Shown here: piece after piece, positions 1 to 12,501 of the stretch | Layout: each line of letters starts with the position of its first letter | Position numbering within the stretch: position 1 is the first letter of the stretch | Origin: Fratercula arctica | Taxonomy: Eukaryota; Chordata; Aves; Charadriiformes; Alcidae | Length of the DNA: 64,000 nt | Direction: 5' to 3' | Assembly: GCA_947846985.1 (NCBI GenBank) | Contig: CANTUZ010000008.1 | Location: 40,318,817 to 40,382,816, forward strand | Translations under genes and position numbers: made by a program | The notes under the pieces: model-generated | Seen by the model: only the letters and a program-made list of their open reading frames with translations | Databases searched by the model: none | Told to the model about the DNA's origin: nothing

Positions 1-1280
1 ATATCTTCAGTAACTTTTTGTTTTAATAGGTTGGTATGTCATGCCTTCTTAAAATTAAGGTGTGGTGCAGGAATTTCAGCTTATGCTTTTTTTTTTTTTT
101 TTAAATAGATGTCAGACATGACTTTCCAGATGCCAACTTTTTGCTGCAGGTGGATTTACTGACACATCATTAAAACAGAAGTGCTTCATGATTTCAAAAT
201 ATGACTTAAGGATCAATTTTCCTGGAGCTATGTTTAGACTCCCCAGTACGCCTTCTCACAGTTTAAAACAGTTCTCTGCCGCGATTAACGTAGAAGGTAA
301 GGAGCTGTTGAAAATTCATGGCAATTACTATCCAAAATTTTCAGATGAGATACACATGCAATTGCAAACAGAAACATGTTTACAAATCTCAGAACGATGC
401 TATAATGATATTAGACAACTTATCTCACATCATAACTGGGATCCCAAAAACAGCAGTAACTTAAGCTCCCAACCCTTTTTCTTTGGAAAAGCTGTTAGCA
501 GCGGTACCTAAATTTGACAATAGGTGGAGCTGTCTGCGAGAGAAGTAACCACCTTTTTGCAGCTAATTTCTCGTACTGCTTTTAGAGCACAGCTTCAAGA
601 CTTTGCCTTATCGCCACATCCCTCGGGTTCAGTGGGCTCTCTGTCAGGGGGCTGCTTTTACACCAGGCAGACCTGAGCCCTGGGTGATGAATATGCTCCC
701 AGCTCCTGCCTCCTTTACAATACGACACTTGTCGCAGATTTCTTGTTTTAGTAGTATTATAAACTAGCAGCCAGACTATGTAACTTTTAGCATTGCTTGT
801 AATCTCCAGAAGAGGCTTGAGGCCAGGCTGATTCACAGCGATGCATTGGGCAGAGTGAAGTGGACTGTACCTTGGTTATCACTTGCCCATCTGCTATCTA
901 ATTCCACACTAAAATCAGGTGGAGTCAAGCTGCTGTCATTAACAGTGAAGCTGTCTAAGTCCATATGGCTTCATGTTAGGATATGTGCAAGTGAAAGGTC
1001 CACGGAGCATGTGCTGCTATGGAGATGCAGAAATGCAACATATTGATCACGCAGATCAGCTTTTAAAATCTTGCTCCAATATCTAATGCTCATCGTAGAT
1101 CAAATATACCCTGATTTTTAATAAAAATGCCATAATTACCGATCGCCTGGTACACTAGTGAACGTGCACGAAGCTAAATTGCTTGGTGGAGTTTCACAGA
1201 CTGCAAGTAAATGTGACAGTCCTTAAAATACAGTGTGGGCAAACTTCCTATGAATTTGCTCATAATAGAGGTAGACCTAC
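1..1280 (-). other. IQCA1: IQCA1 intron 2 (partial, runs off the window)
   Basis: This is the DNA 3' of IQCA1 coding exon 2 on the minus strand, so it should be the start of intron 2. The best splice donor reads GTAGGT on the minus strand at 1,275-1,280. I looked for a further minus-strand exon resembling the continuation of the IQCA1/DRC11 protein and saw none. Open frames here are short and unrecognisable. There is a run of 16 T at 87-102. No transposon was recognised. Confidence 0.7.
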
Positions 1281-1605
1281 AGGGAGAAGCTTTAGATCTT
1301 CCAGGATATCATCGATGTAATGAAACTCTGAGTTCTCCAGCTCCACCATCTCTTTTTTCATCTCCAGGATCCGGCCAATCACGCCTTCTAGCACTTGCCG
1401 AATCACTGTCCGTTTCTGCTGGTGAAGGAGTTGGTCATGGGCCGTCTCCAAGTTACGGAAGATTTGCATGTATTTGATGTAGGAAACGGCTAACGTCTTG
1501 AATGCTTTCACGCGGTCCTTCTCTGGCTGGAGGAACTCTTCTCTTTCTCTCCGGAGCTGGATGTCGAGGTCTTTCTGGGCATCTGTCCACATCTTATTGT
1601 AAGTG
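1281..1605 (-). CDS. IQCA1: IQCA1 (DRC11) coding exon 2, N-terminal coiled-coil region
   Basis: IQCA1 (IQ and AAA domain-containing protein 1, DRC11) is a component of the nexin-dynein regulatory complex that links outer doublets of motile cilia. This exon encodes about residues 4-112. The peptide contains the family hallmarks 'YIKYMQIFRNLE', 'HQQKRTVIRQVLEG' and 'EFHYIDDILEDLK', close to the mammalian N-terminus as I remember it. The region is highly charged and helical; the IQ motif and AAA+ ATPase domain lie in exons outside the window. The minus-strand acceptor TTCAATTAG precedes base 1,605. Joined to the 11-nt exon 1 it gives MSQATYNKMWTDA, which matches the family start, so the in-frame Met at 1,592 is internal (residue 9). 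The 3' boundary is placed before GTAGGT (phase 0); a second possible donor would end the exon at 1,277. The identification is strong; the 3' edge is uncertain by 4 bases. Confidence 0.92.
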
Positions 1606-3639
1606 CTAATTGAAAAGAGGAGACAATGTTAACCTGACATGAAAGCAAGAGTTAGCACACAACGATGCCAGGGCTCTCTGTGGGTGGATTTCTCAAAAAA
1701 GCAAGCCTGGAAATGTGAGCCATTATATTTATAAAGAGATTTTTAACTACAATGTATTTCAAAAGCCATTAGCAAAAGTTTCTCTTTTTGATTGTTTTAA
1801 AAATAGGAATCTTAAAATGCTGTTTTATTAATGAAAGTTTTAAAGTTAAAAACATTTCGACTTCATCCTTAATATGCCTGAAGCATCCTTCAAACGCTTG
1901 AAGCTACAACCCCCAATAGTGCCACGAGTTTCATTCAATTGTGCTAACTGAGAAGATGGTTTAATAGAAAAGGTGCTTCCCCCCAAAGCCCTTATGAGGG
2001 GCGAAGGTCTCTTTTAGGTCTCTTTGCGTTTGGGATGAGGACCAGTCGATGTTTTCTAAAGTGTGTGTTGCTTTTCTGCCTTTCTGCAGTGATTGCTCGG
2101 AGCTAATTGTAGGGTAAGGGCTATATTGGCACCTATGCTCAAGTGTAGCTGTGGGCACTACTTTGAATGCGAAGTGAGGAAAAGAATTTAATTTATTTCT
2201 ATAGAAGCAACTGCTGCTGCACTCCAAGCAATTGCTTAAGGTCTGGTCTAGTGGCTAGGGGACCATGTGACATGGAAGATGTCACCTAAGGCCAGCTGCA
2301 TTTCCAGAAGTGATAACGCTCTTTACTTGGTAGTTTTGGTAGGAATAGGTGGAGCTCTGATGTGAGCGTGGACTGGCTGGCAGTGGTGTTTCATGGTAAA
2401 AGCAGACCAATGCAGAACATCATGGGAAATCATCCTAAAGGAATCAGAAATGGACTCTGGGCAATGAGGTTTCTATTCAGAGAAGAGCTCAAACAACAGG
2501 TTTGTCACTGAAGGGTGCTAACATCTGTGGTAGCAAAAACCCCTTTTAGGTCTTGTTCTACTTCATAACCTCTATTTGCTAGTGGAGACTCTCTCTTGGG
2601 AGTGACAGGCGTCAAAAAATCTTATGTCTCCGAAAATGCTTCTCTAGCAGCGGAGCTCAGAAATTTCTTTGGTGCTGAGGCTCAGTTATGCTGCAAGAAA
2701 AACAGTTTCTTGGTTCATGTTGTCAGATTTACAGGAGGAGCGGAAAACAGTGGGCCAAGGTAACAGGGAAAGCTGGCTTTTGTTTCTTAGACCTAGAAAT
2801 AAAGGCCGCTGGCCTCAATGGTGCAATCTAAACTCAACCTTGCGATTGCTTGCTGTTCCTAGAGCCCCTCAAAGAAGGACGAAGGCCCTGCCAGCATCAG
2901 ATGAGCTTTCAGAGCAGACTTCTTACTGGTCTGAGGACTATTGAGGGAGTGTTTATGTATTAATTCTAACAAGAAAACAGGGCAGCTGTTAATGTTGCTC
3001 ATGCTTGATAATAAATGCCTAAATTGGAGCTCTGTCAGCTGATTTTACCATTCCCAATCTCGGAGTAGAGAATGACTCAGGGCTTGTGCAGCAGCGGGGT
3101 GGAGAGGACAAACTCCAGCCCACAAGTGTCCGGAGCACCGGGTGTGTGCTGCAGGTCCAGGATGCTGCCGGGACTCCCCGCAGCAGTCAGCAAAAACACC
3201 TACGATCTGAACCCTGCCATTGAATTTGCACCATTAACTTTTAAAAGTGCGTATTATACTTTTCAGCTGATCTGAGTTTCTGCAGGATGCAGCTGGCCTT
3301 GCTTTTCCTAATGCCTCCGCAGCCCACCCAGGTCCTTCCCCTTCCTTTTTTCCTACTTCTTTTACATCCCATTGCACCGCCCGAATCACTCAATTGCAGC
3401 AATTAACCCAGGTGCAGGAGATAAACAAAATAAAAGCAGCAGAGTAGAGAAGACTGGGGCAAACAGGACCAGTATTAGCTTTGACCCTAACGGCTCTGCT
3501 GGTGGATCAATGGGAGTTTTGTGCGCTTCCTCTGAAGTCAGGACATGGAAGAACATACGCTGGTGTGAGGTTCACAGGGCTTTCCAGCACAGAAGGAAAC
3601 AAGGCGGTATTGTACTGACTTAGCTGTGCCCGCTCGCAG

Positions 3640-3845
3640 ACCATTGGGGAGCGGGGAGGCTATAAATCTGTGAGGAAGCCCAGCCCTGTAGGTTGTCCCC
3701 AGAACCGTACCGCTGATTTACGAACAGCGGGTATCCTTGGGCTAGAGCGTTTCGAATGGAGGTTATTGCATGGAGACATCAGATCGTACCGCAATGAGAA
3801 CCGACTCCACGATTGTCCACTCCAATTTACAATAACCTCCCTTTC
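3640..3845. promoter_or_regulatory. CpG-rich, self-complementary block in IQCA1 intron 1 (candidate regulatory or structured element)
   Basis: The block contains a perfect 11-bp inverted repeat: GGAGGTTATTG at 3,758-3,768 and CAATAACCTCC at 3,830-3,840. TGGAG (3,771-3,775) and CTCCA (3,820-3,824) extend the stem after an internal loop. A smaller pair CCGCTG/CAGCGG lies just upstream (about 3,710-3,730), and the 8-mer CGTACCGC occurs twice. An inverted CCAAT box (ATTGG, 3,643-3,647) and TATAAAT (3,661-3,667) precede it. CpG density is clearly higher than in the flanks. I do not recognise it as a known RNA or repeat; a conserved enhancer, a cryptic promoter or chance are all possible. Confidence 0.35.
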
Positions 3846-5669
3846 TGCCTCCTCTGACTGAGGAATGTCAAGTGGTTCCTCCTGCTGAGCCAGCCAATAT
3901 TCAGTTTCTTTTTATATTTTGAATGACTTTTTGAGGGAGGAGGGGGACGGAGTGCTCTAGCCCTTCAGAGTGCGTTAATATAAAGGCAATATAATGGAAC
4001 ATAATTGCTTCCATAAAGCATTAGTTTATCAGATAAGCATTAAGATGATTGCAAGCACGTTGCTGTGGGTCAGATGTTAAGACCATAGATATTATGGTAT
4101 GTTTTTAGCTTTTGCAGCAGTGATGTTCTGCGTAACTGAGGGCAAAAGAAGGGACGGGCCCACTGGAAAATGAAGTATTGAAGGAAAAGTTTGATGTGGA
4201 ACTGATAAATTTTCAGCTGTGAAGAGCTGGCAGCTCCTGTGTACCTACTGCGCTCAGGGTGACTGACGCCTTGGGGGGGACCTGGCCCTTGTGCTTCAGG
4301 TTATTAGATGTGATGGGGATGAGCAGACACTTGATAATTGGACAGTGCAAGCAGAAATGGGATTTGAGTGTTTCTTTGGTTCACCCTGATTAAAAACTAG
4401 ACGACACATGCCCAGCCATTTGTTTTCCCTCCCCAAAACAGGGTTAAAATAATTATTTCAGGTCTTGCTAGCATCCAAATGGGATCAGATGCGCTTGGTG
4501 TTTATAGCCCTTTCTGGGGGACTTGGCAGAGCTGGTATAATCCCGAGGAGCCCTTCAGCTTTGGAGAGAAACGTGTTCAAGGGTAGTCAGAAGGAGTAAC
4601 GCGTGTCTTCAAGGTTACATGTTAAAAGCTAAGGACAGGACTGACTCTCCTTGCTGGTTAATCGGACAGCATGTGACCCCTAAGTCCCTATTTGAATTTT
4701 TGCCTATTTGCTCGGTCTCCCTTTGCATTAAGTTGTAAAATCCCTCAAAACTGCTTCCACGCACTGAAGGGGGAGTACAACGCAGCCTTGAGCGCGCTGG
4801 CTTTTTATTTGCTGTTATTGGTTCATCTCGTAGGCTTGATCCTGTTCTGTAAAGGGTAGGTTGTGAGCTGTATCTGTGCCTGAGGATGATATCGCATCAG
4901 AATTAGACTGGATAAGAGCATCTAACTAGCCTACTACTGCAGGTAACCATCAGAACTGAGCGTAATTTTCCTACTCAAGGCGTAAGATTATTAAATCCTG
5001 GAAAAGAAAGAAGTCTGTCTTGATTTCTGCCTGTGTATAGCAGTATAAGTAACGCTGCAAACTGTCATAGCAACTACAAAATAGGACTGTTATGGGGAAA
5101 ATAAGCAATGCTGTAATGGGATGAGGAAAAAAACACATCAAGTGACTTAACTCCAGAGCCCCCAGAGTGCTTTCTGGCAACATAACAGCTTGGAGGGAAG
5201 GTCAAGGCTTTACCTCCTAAGTGATGTTATCTTCTCTTCACTCCCACAAAGTAGAAACAGAGTCTAGAACAAGGGTTTAAGGCGACTCTTCTCCATAGCA
5301 CGACTTCTAGTTTGAATCTCACTTTTATTGCTCAAAATAAAGCTGGATCTGCTTATTTAGAGTGAAGCTTAGAAGTATGTTTTTCTGCTCAAGTTATGAA
5401 GAGATGTTTAAAATCCTCCCAAATTATGCATTGCCTCATTTTAATATTCTAGGGCCCTCTAACTCTGCATGTTTGCTTGACCCATCTCTTTTTACGCTTA
5501 GAAAAACGTGTTGGTTTTGAGTACGGCTGAGGTTAGCCTGCCTTACTTGTGTTGGACTGGTTTTGGGACTCCAGCACGCCCTTCTTGGAAGGATTTGTGC
5601 TGAGCATGCAAACTGTCCCTCAGACCACTCTTGAGCCCATAGTGGAATTCTGGCATCAGTGGGGTTACC

Positions 5670-5671
<2 letters not shown>

Positions 5672-5712
<41 letters not shown>

Positions 5713-5713
5713 G
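5672..5713. repeat. (GT)n microsatellite
   Basis: About 20 TG dinucleotides, with one C interruption near the 3' end. It lies in IQCA1 intron 1. The Cys-Val-rich open frames across it are products of the repeat. Confidence 0.95.
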
Positions 5714-8700
5714 GTTTTTCTTTTTTCCCCTGGAGTGTCTTGGTGTTTTTACTTAGCTGCCAAAGGGAACACTATTTCTGTTATTCCAGGACATGGCACA
5801 GTTTGCATTCCAAGCTGTGTCTGTCTCTGGATTTGTATATGGGTTGAACTCAGGCTTCTTTGATGCCTGGTTTTTCTGGGCTGTCCTCAGAGGACAGAAA
5901 CATCTCACGCTTTCACAGGCCAACCATGTAAATGCAGAGTATAGTACTGCACGGGCCCTACTGGTTTTTTCGTTGTTTTTTTTTGGATGGATGGGCACGT
6001 GTAAAGAGATGGAAGGGAAAACATTTGACTCTGACTTGGCCCAGTTCTCTTCACCTAATATGGAAACTACCGTTTGATTAAATGAGCGCTAAATCGTGTG
6101 TGTTTTTAAAACATTTCTGAAGCATCTATGCTGCCACTGCAAACTACCTGCGTTTCTTCTTTCTCAGAAGGTGAGGTTGGGCTGGGCTGGGCCATCTACC
6201 AGGGACTGGAGGAAGCACCAGCAGGGCTTGTGAGAGCGAGGGGGTGCGGAGCTGGGTTGTAGCAGGGATCTGTGTGCTGGAGGAGGGCACAAGGAGCCCA
6301 GCACATAATTCCCCACCGCACAGATCATGCCAATGGTCACGGAGCAGACAAGAGGAGACTGAGATGTGGGTCTAGCGACAAGGAAGTGTGTGCAGGGGCC
6401 AGTCCTCAGGGTCTCCTCTAGATACTCGGGGTTTGACAGGTCAGCCATTGTGCTAAGCCCTGGGCAAACACGGGGGAGGGAAACCCTGCCCTGCAGCCTC
6501 TGCAAAATAAAGAAACAAGAGACAAAGGCTGGGAGGGGAAAGTGAGGCCCTGAGAGGAAAAGGGGCTTGCACAAATGCTGCTGCTTTTCTTTTTTTTCCT
6601 TCTCTCTTTCTAAAAATCACCAGACTTAAAGTGACTGCTGGCTTCTTCAGGTCAGCAGTTACCGGTTCCCCCACTACAACCCGCTCAGGTATTGCGCGGA
6701 GGTTGCAGGGCTGAATATATTATACGAGCAGCCCTCTCTTTTGTCTTATTATAGAGGAAATTTTTCTAGGGGTGGAGAGGTGCAGACAGAAAGAGAGATC
6801 AGGGTGGCCTTATCGACCAAATTTGACTGCAAGTTTGTCTGAATCGATTCCTGTTTTAAAAGCCTTTAGCCTGACTCGTGGGTCTGAGCTTGGTCAGGCC
6901 TGCCTTGCTCATTAAATAAGATTAGGCTTATAATTATGCTAAACTTCTTAGCTGGTGGTGAATGTAAGGCTGCCAGTTGACTTCCCTTAAGCACGTTTGC
7001 TCTGGCTGTGATGTTTTACGGAGTTTGAAGCATTTGGGGAAAATAAAGGGTAAACCTCAATAAGCTTTGGTTGTGATGGGGAAAGAAAATATACAGCCTG
7101 CTGGCATTGTTAACATCAACAGCTCTATGCTCCTGTCATCTCCAGTTGCACTCTTTGGTACTGTGACATAAAGTCAATAGGGGATAAAAGATTTTTGTGG
7201 CATAAATGTAATAGGAAACTGCACGGAAGGCAAGGAAAGGCCACTGAGCAGCAGTGCCACCACCGCACCTCAGCAAGGATCAAGCACCTGCTCCAGCCAA
7301 ACTCACAAGGCTGATTGGAAAAATGACTGTTTACAGACAGGAGGCCATTGGGAAGTGATTAAGGTGGGGGGAGACATTATTCTAGGCTGAACTTTGCTGT
7401 CGCATGCTCCAAAGGCCATCCTTCTGTCTGTCGGGCTGCAGCTCCTGCCTGGGCTGGAGGCTGCCCTCTGCTTTGAGGTCAGGAGGAGAAGAGCAGCCTC
7501 CTCTCCTTTGCAAGCCGTTTTCCTCCTGGCCAGGGAAGCACGAAAGGATGGGGAAGGAGAGCTTTGGGAACTTGCATTCCATTACTGTGTAGCATTGCCG
7601 CAGCAGACAGTGTAGTGAGCTCTTTAGTGAGAGATGGATAGCCAGAAATAGGCCAGGGCTGAGAAGACCCTACCTACTCAAGCCCCAAGCAGCATTTGCC
7701 TACACCACGCTTTACTGGGTGCGGTAATGAAGTTTATTTCAGCATTAACCATCCTATGTGTGACATTTTCTTTTTTTTTTTTTTTTCCCCTCCCCTTCCT
7801 TAGAAAAGAGCAATCGCCCATCCAGTTGCATGCATAAAGGGGAAATGCTGCATCTGGGTGCTGCTCTGCTTCTGCTCGGATCAGGAGGCTTTAAGCTCAA
7901 AGTTAACACGGTCTACTTGGTTTCTTGAAAATCGTCGCCTCCTTTTTTCACTGTTTTCTAGCACAAGGACTTCTGGGATATTTCCACTGACCATGCTTTT
8001 TCCCAAAGGAGACAACGTACGAGCAATGCGCGAGATCTTTCCCTACCTGCTCACTAAGGATGAAGGGAGGCACTGCGAGGGAGTTGCAGCTTTGAGTCTT
8101 AGTCGTGATCGTTTTGATTCTGTCTCCGTTTTCCTGCTTTAACATAAGCAGGATGACACGCTAATGCTCACCAGGGGTGGAAAAGAGGGGCAAAGATGAA
8201 TCTGTGAATGCCTGGGAGATGTATGAGAGAGAACATGCTAGGAATGCCCAGGAGGAAGCTAATAATTGTGGTGTTTGTATGGAATTTGAAGAATATGGCC
8301 TGGGGCCACACGCTGAATGAGGGGATAAAAAGAAATATTCAAGAACAGCCCAATCGCTGAATGAGGCTGGGGCCCCCTGGGAAGAAAATAAGATGTGATC
8401 ACAACATAAGAAACTGCATCGTAATGCAGTGAAGTGGGGGAGAGAAGAGGGGATTAAAAGTTGCACTGAGATTTTCTTACATTTTGGGTTTGCAACCTTA
8501 ATGTTCTTTAACTGAGCGTTGGGGATGTAATGTAAAATACATAGCTCTCCGTTGGCTGTTTCTGTCAGAAGCAGAGGGGGAGACGCTAAAGATCTTGCCT
8601 TAGATTAATATTTAACCACTGACTTAATATTAAGTTCTATTTGTGACATGAGATTAAATTTTAAAGCTTTTTGATTGTTTAAAGCTCCTTGGTGGCAGCG

Positions 8701-9732
8701 GCAAATGTCTTGTAGCTGATTAAAACCCGGTACAAATGGTAGCAGTGCTAAGACTGAGCTTTGAAAGTGTCTGGACTAGGGCAAGTTAAGAAATTACTGG
8801 TCAAGGTTCTACAGGTCAAGTAAATGGTAAACAAATTCATAAAAGAAGAGGAAACGCAGCAGGAAAACATAAATGCAAAAAGTTCTATGTAAATCTCCTG
8901 TTCAATGTCTGGAACAAAACGTACATCTGTATGCAAATGCTGGGGTTTGAGTACTTTAGGAAGTGCGATACGTTCAGCAGTTGTTAATCAACTCGAGAGC
9001 AAATGTAATGGGCATGCTCTCTCGTGAGCACTGCAGCTGTCCTTGGAAAATGGCGAGCACGTCTGGACAAGCAACCTTTCTTTTGGCTGGCTGCTGGATT
9101 TCACTGACCCTAAGAGAACATAGCTGAGCGCTTTCTGAGTGTCCTGTCTCTCTCCTGATACAGAGCTTACTAAAGCGGTGGGGTAAAATGCTTCCTTCAG
9201 TTTTAGACACCACCTCCGTTAAAATCACGGGGCCTTGAGGATGGTGAACGGGCCTCGTAAACTCATGGAAATACTGAAATCCCAGCCACGTAAATTGTGT
9301 GCAGCGTGACTGCGCTGCAAATGCTGCTGGTCTGACCGCTCTGACTCGGGGTGGATGCAAGACGGCCGCCCTGCGCGCATGCTTAGCAGGGCTAGCACGT
9401 CCGACTGCCATTTCTCTGTGTGTGTGTAGCAGCTGTTCTTCCAGATGTCTAAAAAGCAGCTGTTTACCTCAAGCTCAAAAAAAGCTCTGTGCTGTGCAGC
9501 GCTTCTATACAGTACACAGGATGTGACTGTACAGTACTGAGAAGTCAGCATTATAGACTCGGCTGGGACTTACTGATTCGTCTACCTCTTTGTGGGATGG
9601 AGTCTATCCTCCGTGTGCCTCGGCAAGATGGGCAGCCATCCCCCTTCTCAGACAAATAAGGGCGTCCCCTAAAATATTTTTGCCCGAAGTACTACAGTTC
9701 TTTCTTATAAACCCCATGCATTATCAGCTCTT

Positions 9733-9757
9733 TGCCTCACTGCCTTCAAGTGAGGCA
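9733..9757. repeat. Perfect 9-bp hairpin, 7-nt loop
   Basis: TGCCTCACT (9,733-9,741) and AGTGAGGCA (9,749-9,757) are perfect reverse complements around a 7-base loop. No T-run follows directly and no protein-coding context is visible. It sits just before a 17-bp AT-rich direct repeat. Confidence 0.6.
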
Positions 9758-9782
9758 GTCTGCTATATGGCATTTTTGTCAT

Positions 9783-9835
9783 ATACTTTTAAATTAGCAT
9801 ATTAAATTAGGTTTTAAAATACTTTTAATTTAGCA
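9783..9835. repeat. 17-bp AT-rich direct repeat, two copies
   Basis: ATACTTTTAAATTAGCA at 9,783-9,799 is repeated at 9,819-9,835 with one A-to-T change, 36 bp apart. Both copies contain TAAT-type homeodomain core sequence. Binding or function is not shown. Confidence 0.6.
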
Positions 9836-12327
9836 CGATTTGCCGTATGCAGCCAGGATAACCTCACTACGTACAATCAGGTAACAGCAGCTTTAGTAAC
9901 TTACTTGAGAACCAACTCAGCTGTACCTCGCAAAACAAGACAGCGCGGGACAAAAGGAAAGCGAGCTCCTATTTCGTAACTACGGGCATTGATTGCAACT
10001 CAGCCCTGTGCTGCGGAGGAACACACTAGGCTGTGAGCAGTAAACGTTAAGATAATTATTTTTTTAAAGATTTGCCAGCACTGTCAGCCCCCAACCATTT
10101 AAAAATCATGAAATTAAACCTTTCAGGCTGTGTATATTTAGGTAAGAATTCAGTACTTTTTATTTTCCTGATGGTTTGGAAACATTTTTGCTTCACATTT
10201 TTTTTTTTTTTTCTGGCTTTTTAAAAAAAATATTTATTTTTTAAAAGGGATCCTGAGCTTCTCAGGTGATAACCTGAATCCAGTTGCTGGGGCAATAAAA
10301 AAAAAAAAAAAAGGCACAAACTGTCCAGACAACTTGGTGCGCTGACTGAGGTGTGGAATACAGCAAACAAAACCATCCAGCACGTTGCTTAACTCGAGCT
10401 CTACAGATGCAGTGGCTGATGAACTTCAGTATATTCAGGCTTGTGTTTATGAAGGACCGGATTAGCCTTGCTATAAATGTCGTGCTGTGCACAGCTACAG
10501 AGTGATTATAGTTAAGTGAGCCAAGTAGCATCAGCGTCAGACTGGAGTCCCTTACCAGCATCGCTACCTTTTTTGGAACCAGAACTGTCTATTTTTTTTT
10601 GTCATGCGGTCTGGAGATGTGTATCATGTTTATATGGGTTTGCTGTTCAATGCTGGCAATGCTATAGGAAATGCTAAAGAGCCCCATCTCTATTAAAATT
10701 AAACTGACGTCTGCCAAACAGTTGAGGCACAAGTATTTTCCAACTGTACTCAATTCCTTTGGTGTGAATCTAGCTCAAATAACAGCAGCCACGATTCACA
10801 CACTCAGTAAGAATGACAGATGCTGCGTTAACTCTCTTGGGAAGAGGTTAAACACCACTTTTGTGGGATTGGGGGTTTTTTGTTTTGAAGGTTTTTTTTT
10901 CTTTTTTTCTTTTAAACAACGCAATTTACATAACTATCCATTACTTTGTGAGCTTCCCTCAACTGAATCACCATGCCAGCGTAAGGCACGATGAGTGCTG
11001 TTACAAGGTAAGCACTGTATTACCCAGGGACCTAACCAAGTCTTCCTCAAATTTACGGCTGCTGGGGGCTGTGCTGGGTCTGTGTCCTTGGGCAGAGCCC
11101 CCAGACAGTCTCTGCTGTCCCCTTGGTGACATCTTCTTTATTCCTCTCAGGTCACCCTTCTCTCCTGAGCCAAGCAGCCAGGAAAAGGAAGCTGCCTGGC
11201 TGGAAAGCGGTGGCATCTGGCTGGGACTGCAAATGCGTTGAGGCAGGTGGCAGGAGGCTAGGCTAGGGCAGACCCAACGTGGAGGTGCCGAGGAGAGCTG
11301 CTCTAGTTCCGAGGCTGGAAGGATGCTTGAGAGTCGGAGGGGTTTCACCTGGCAAAGAGCTGGAGTTTGGGAAGAGGACACCGAGCAAGAGAAGCAGGAG
11401 GCTTTGAGGCTGGTACCACTGATGGCAGAGGAGGAGCCCATGGGTAAGAAGCCAGCAGAGGCTATGCTCGGGCAGCAGTGTGGATATTGTCGGGTTTGAC
11501 TAGGTCGGAGCAGCAGTAGATAGCAATTACTGCCTGAGGGTTTTTTCTTCTTCTTTCCCCACCCACAATGTACTATTATTTTAGTGAACTTGAGCATTCC
11601 CCATCAGAACCGGGAACAAGAGCTGCCCCAAAGTGGGTTGGCTGTGCCCCGGGGTTTTGTACTGCTGGACCTGGAGGCAGCAAACAGCAAAATACTGAGG
11701 GATAACATCAAGAAGACTCTCAGAGTTTGGTTCCCAACTTTGCAGTAATAACGCTTTCTTAACATAGGGGCTCTTGGTAGTATTTCTGGAGGAGCGAGTA
11801 CGGCTCCTTGCAGGCACTTTGATCCACTGCCATTGTCAGTGTCTGCTTATTGCAAACAAACTTTTAAAGCTTTGTATTGTGCTGAAAGCATGAGGAGTTC
11901 ATTACAGGGGAAAAAAACCAACCCCAGTATGTGCAAATTTTGGTCTGACAGAGAGGGATTTTTTTTTTTTTTTTTTGCAAGCAGAACAGGGCTTGGTGTC
12001 TTGAGTAGGAATAACATTAATAGGGGCCTAACCCGCGCTGAGGTGAGCTGACCCCCGCCCTCCCCTCAGCGCCCGCCTTCAGCCCCGGCGGCGGGGGGCG
12101 CCCGGGCCTCGCACCAGCGGCCCAGCCCCGCCGGAACCGCTCACACCGCCCTTGTCCCGGCAGGTGTTTTCCTCTGGAAGGGGATGGGGAGTAGCGTGGG
12201 GTTTTTTTTTTTTTTTTTGGTTTGTGTTTGGTTTTGTTGTTTTTTTTTTCACCCCCTTAAACGGCGTTTTCTCCCAGGCACCTGCGGCCCCTCGCCCCGC
12301 CTGGCCCCCGCGCCCCGCGCTACTCAC

Positions 12328-12338
12328 GCCTGAGACAT
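12328..12338 (-). CDS. IQCA1: IQCA1 (DRC11) exon 1, 11-nt coding part with start codon
   Basis: On the minus strand the bases ATGTCTCAGGC are followed directly by a near-perfect splice donor GTGAGT. They encode Met-Ser-Gln plus two bases of an Ala codon, completed by the first base of exon 2. The joined reading MSQATYNKMW fits the known IQCA1 N-terminus, so this start is chosen over the internal Met of exon 2. The context before ATG is GCGGCGCC, with G at -3, which is a good Kozak match. The 5' UTR extends upstream (higher coordinates) within the CpG island; its length is unknown. Confidence 0.88.
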
Positions 12339-12501
12339 GGCGCCGCGGGGCCGCTCCTCTGCCGTGGGGCTGCTTCTCCCCCCGCCCCGGCACGGCGCCC
12401 CTGACACCGATCCCGGAGCCGGCCCGGCCCGGCCTGCCCTGCCCCGGCTGGCGGCGGCTTGTCCGCGGCCCGGGCAACCGGGCGCCCTGCGCAGCCCCGC
12501 C

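Larger units (their letters stand above)
1606..12327 (-). other. IQCA1: IQCA1 intron 1 (10.7 kb)
   Basis: The intron is bounded on the minus strand by donor GTGAGT (12,322-12,327) and acceptor AG (1,606-1,607). No coding exon of another gene was recognised inside. Contents seen: a CpG-rich self-complementary block (3.64-3.84 kb), a GT dinucleotide repeat (5.67 kb), a 9-bp hairpin and a 17-bp direct repeat (9.73-9.84 kb), and several A or T homopolymers (7.77, 10.2, 10.3, 11.95 kb). The stretch 11.0-11.5 kb is GC-richer with long open frames on both strands. These have no recognisable domain, and I treat them as chance. Confidence 0.85.

Noticed and set aside
5549..5863. 104-codon frame with a Cys-Val repeat
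   Set aside because: Generated by the GT microsatellite.
11001..11597. 198-codon minus-strand frame in IQCA1 intron 1
   Set aside because: Same strand as IQCA1, so considered as an extra exon, but the peptide is Ser/Pro-rich without IQCA1 or other similarity and includes a homopolymer-derived Lys run.
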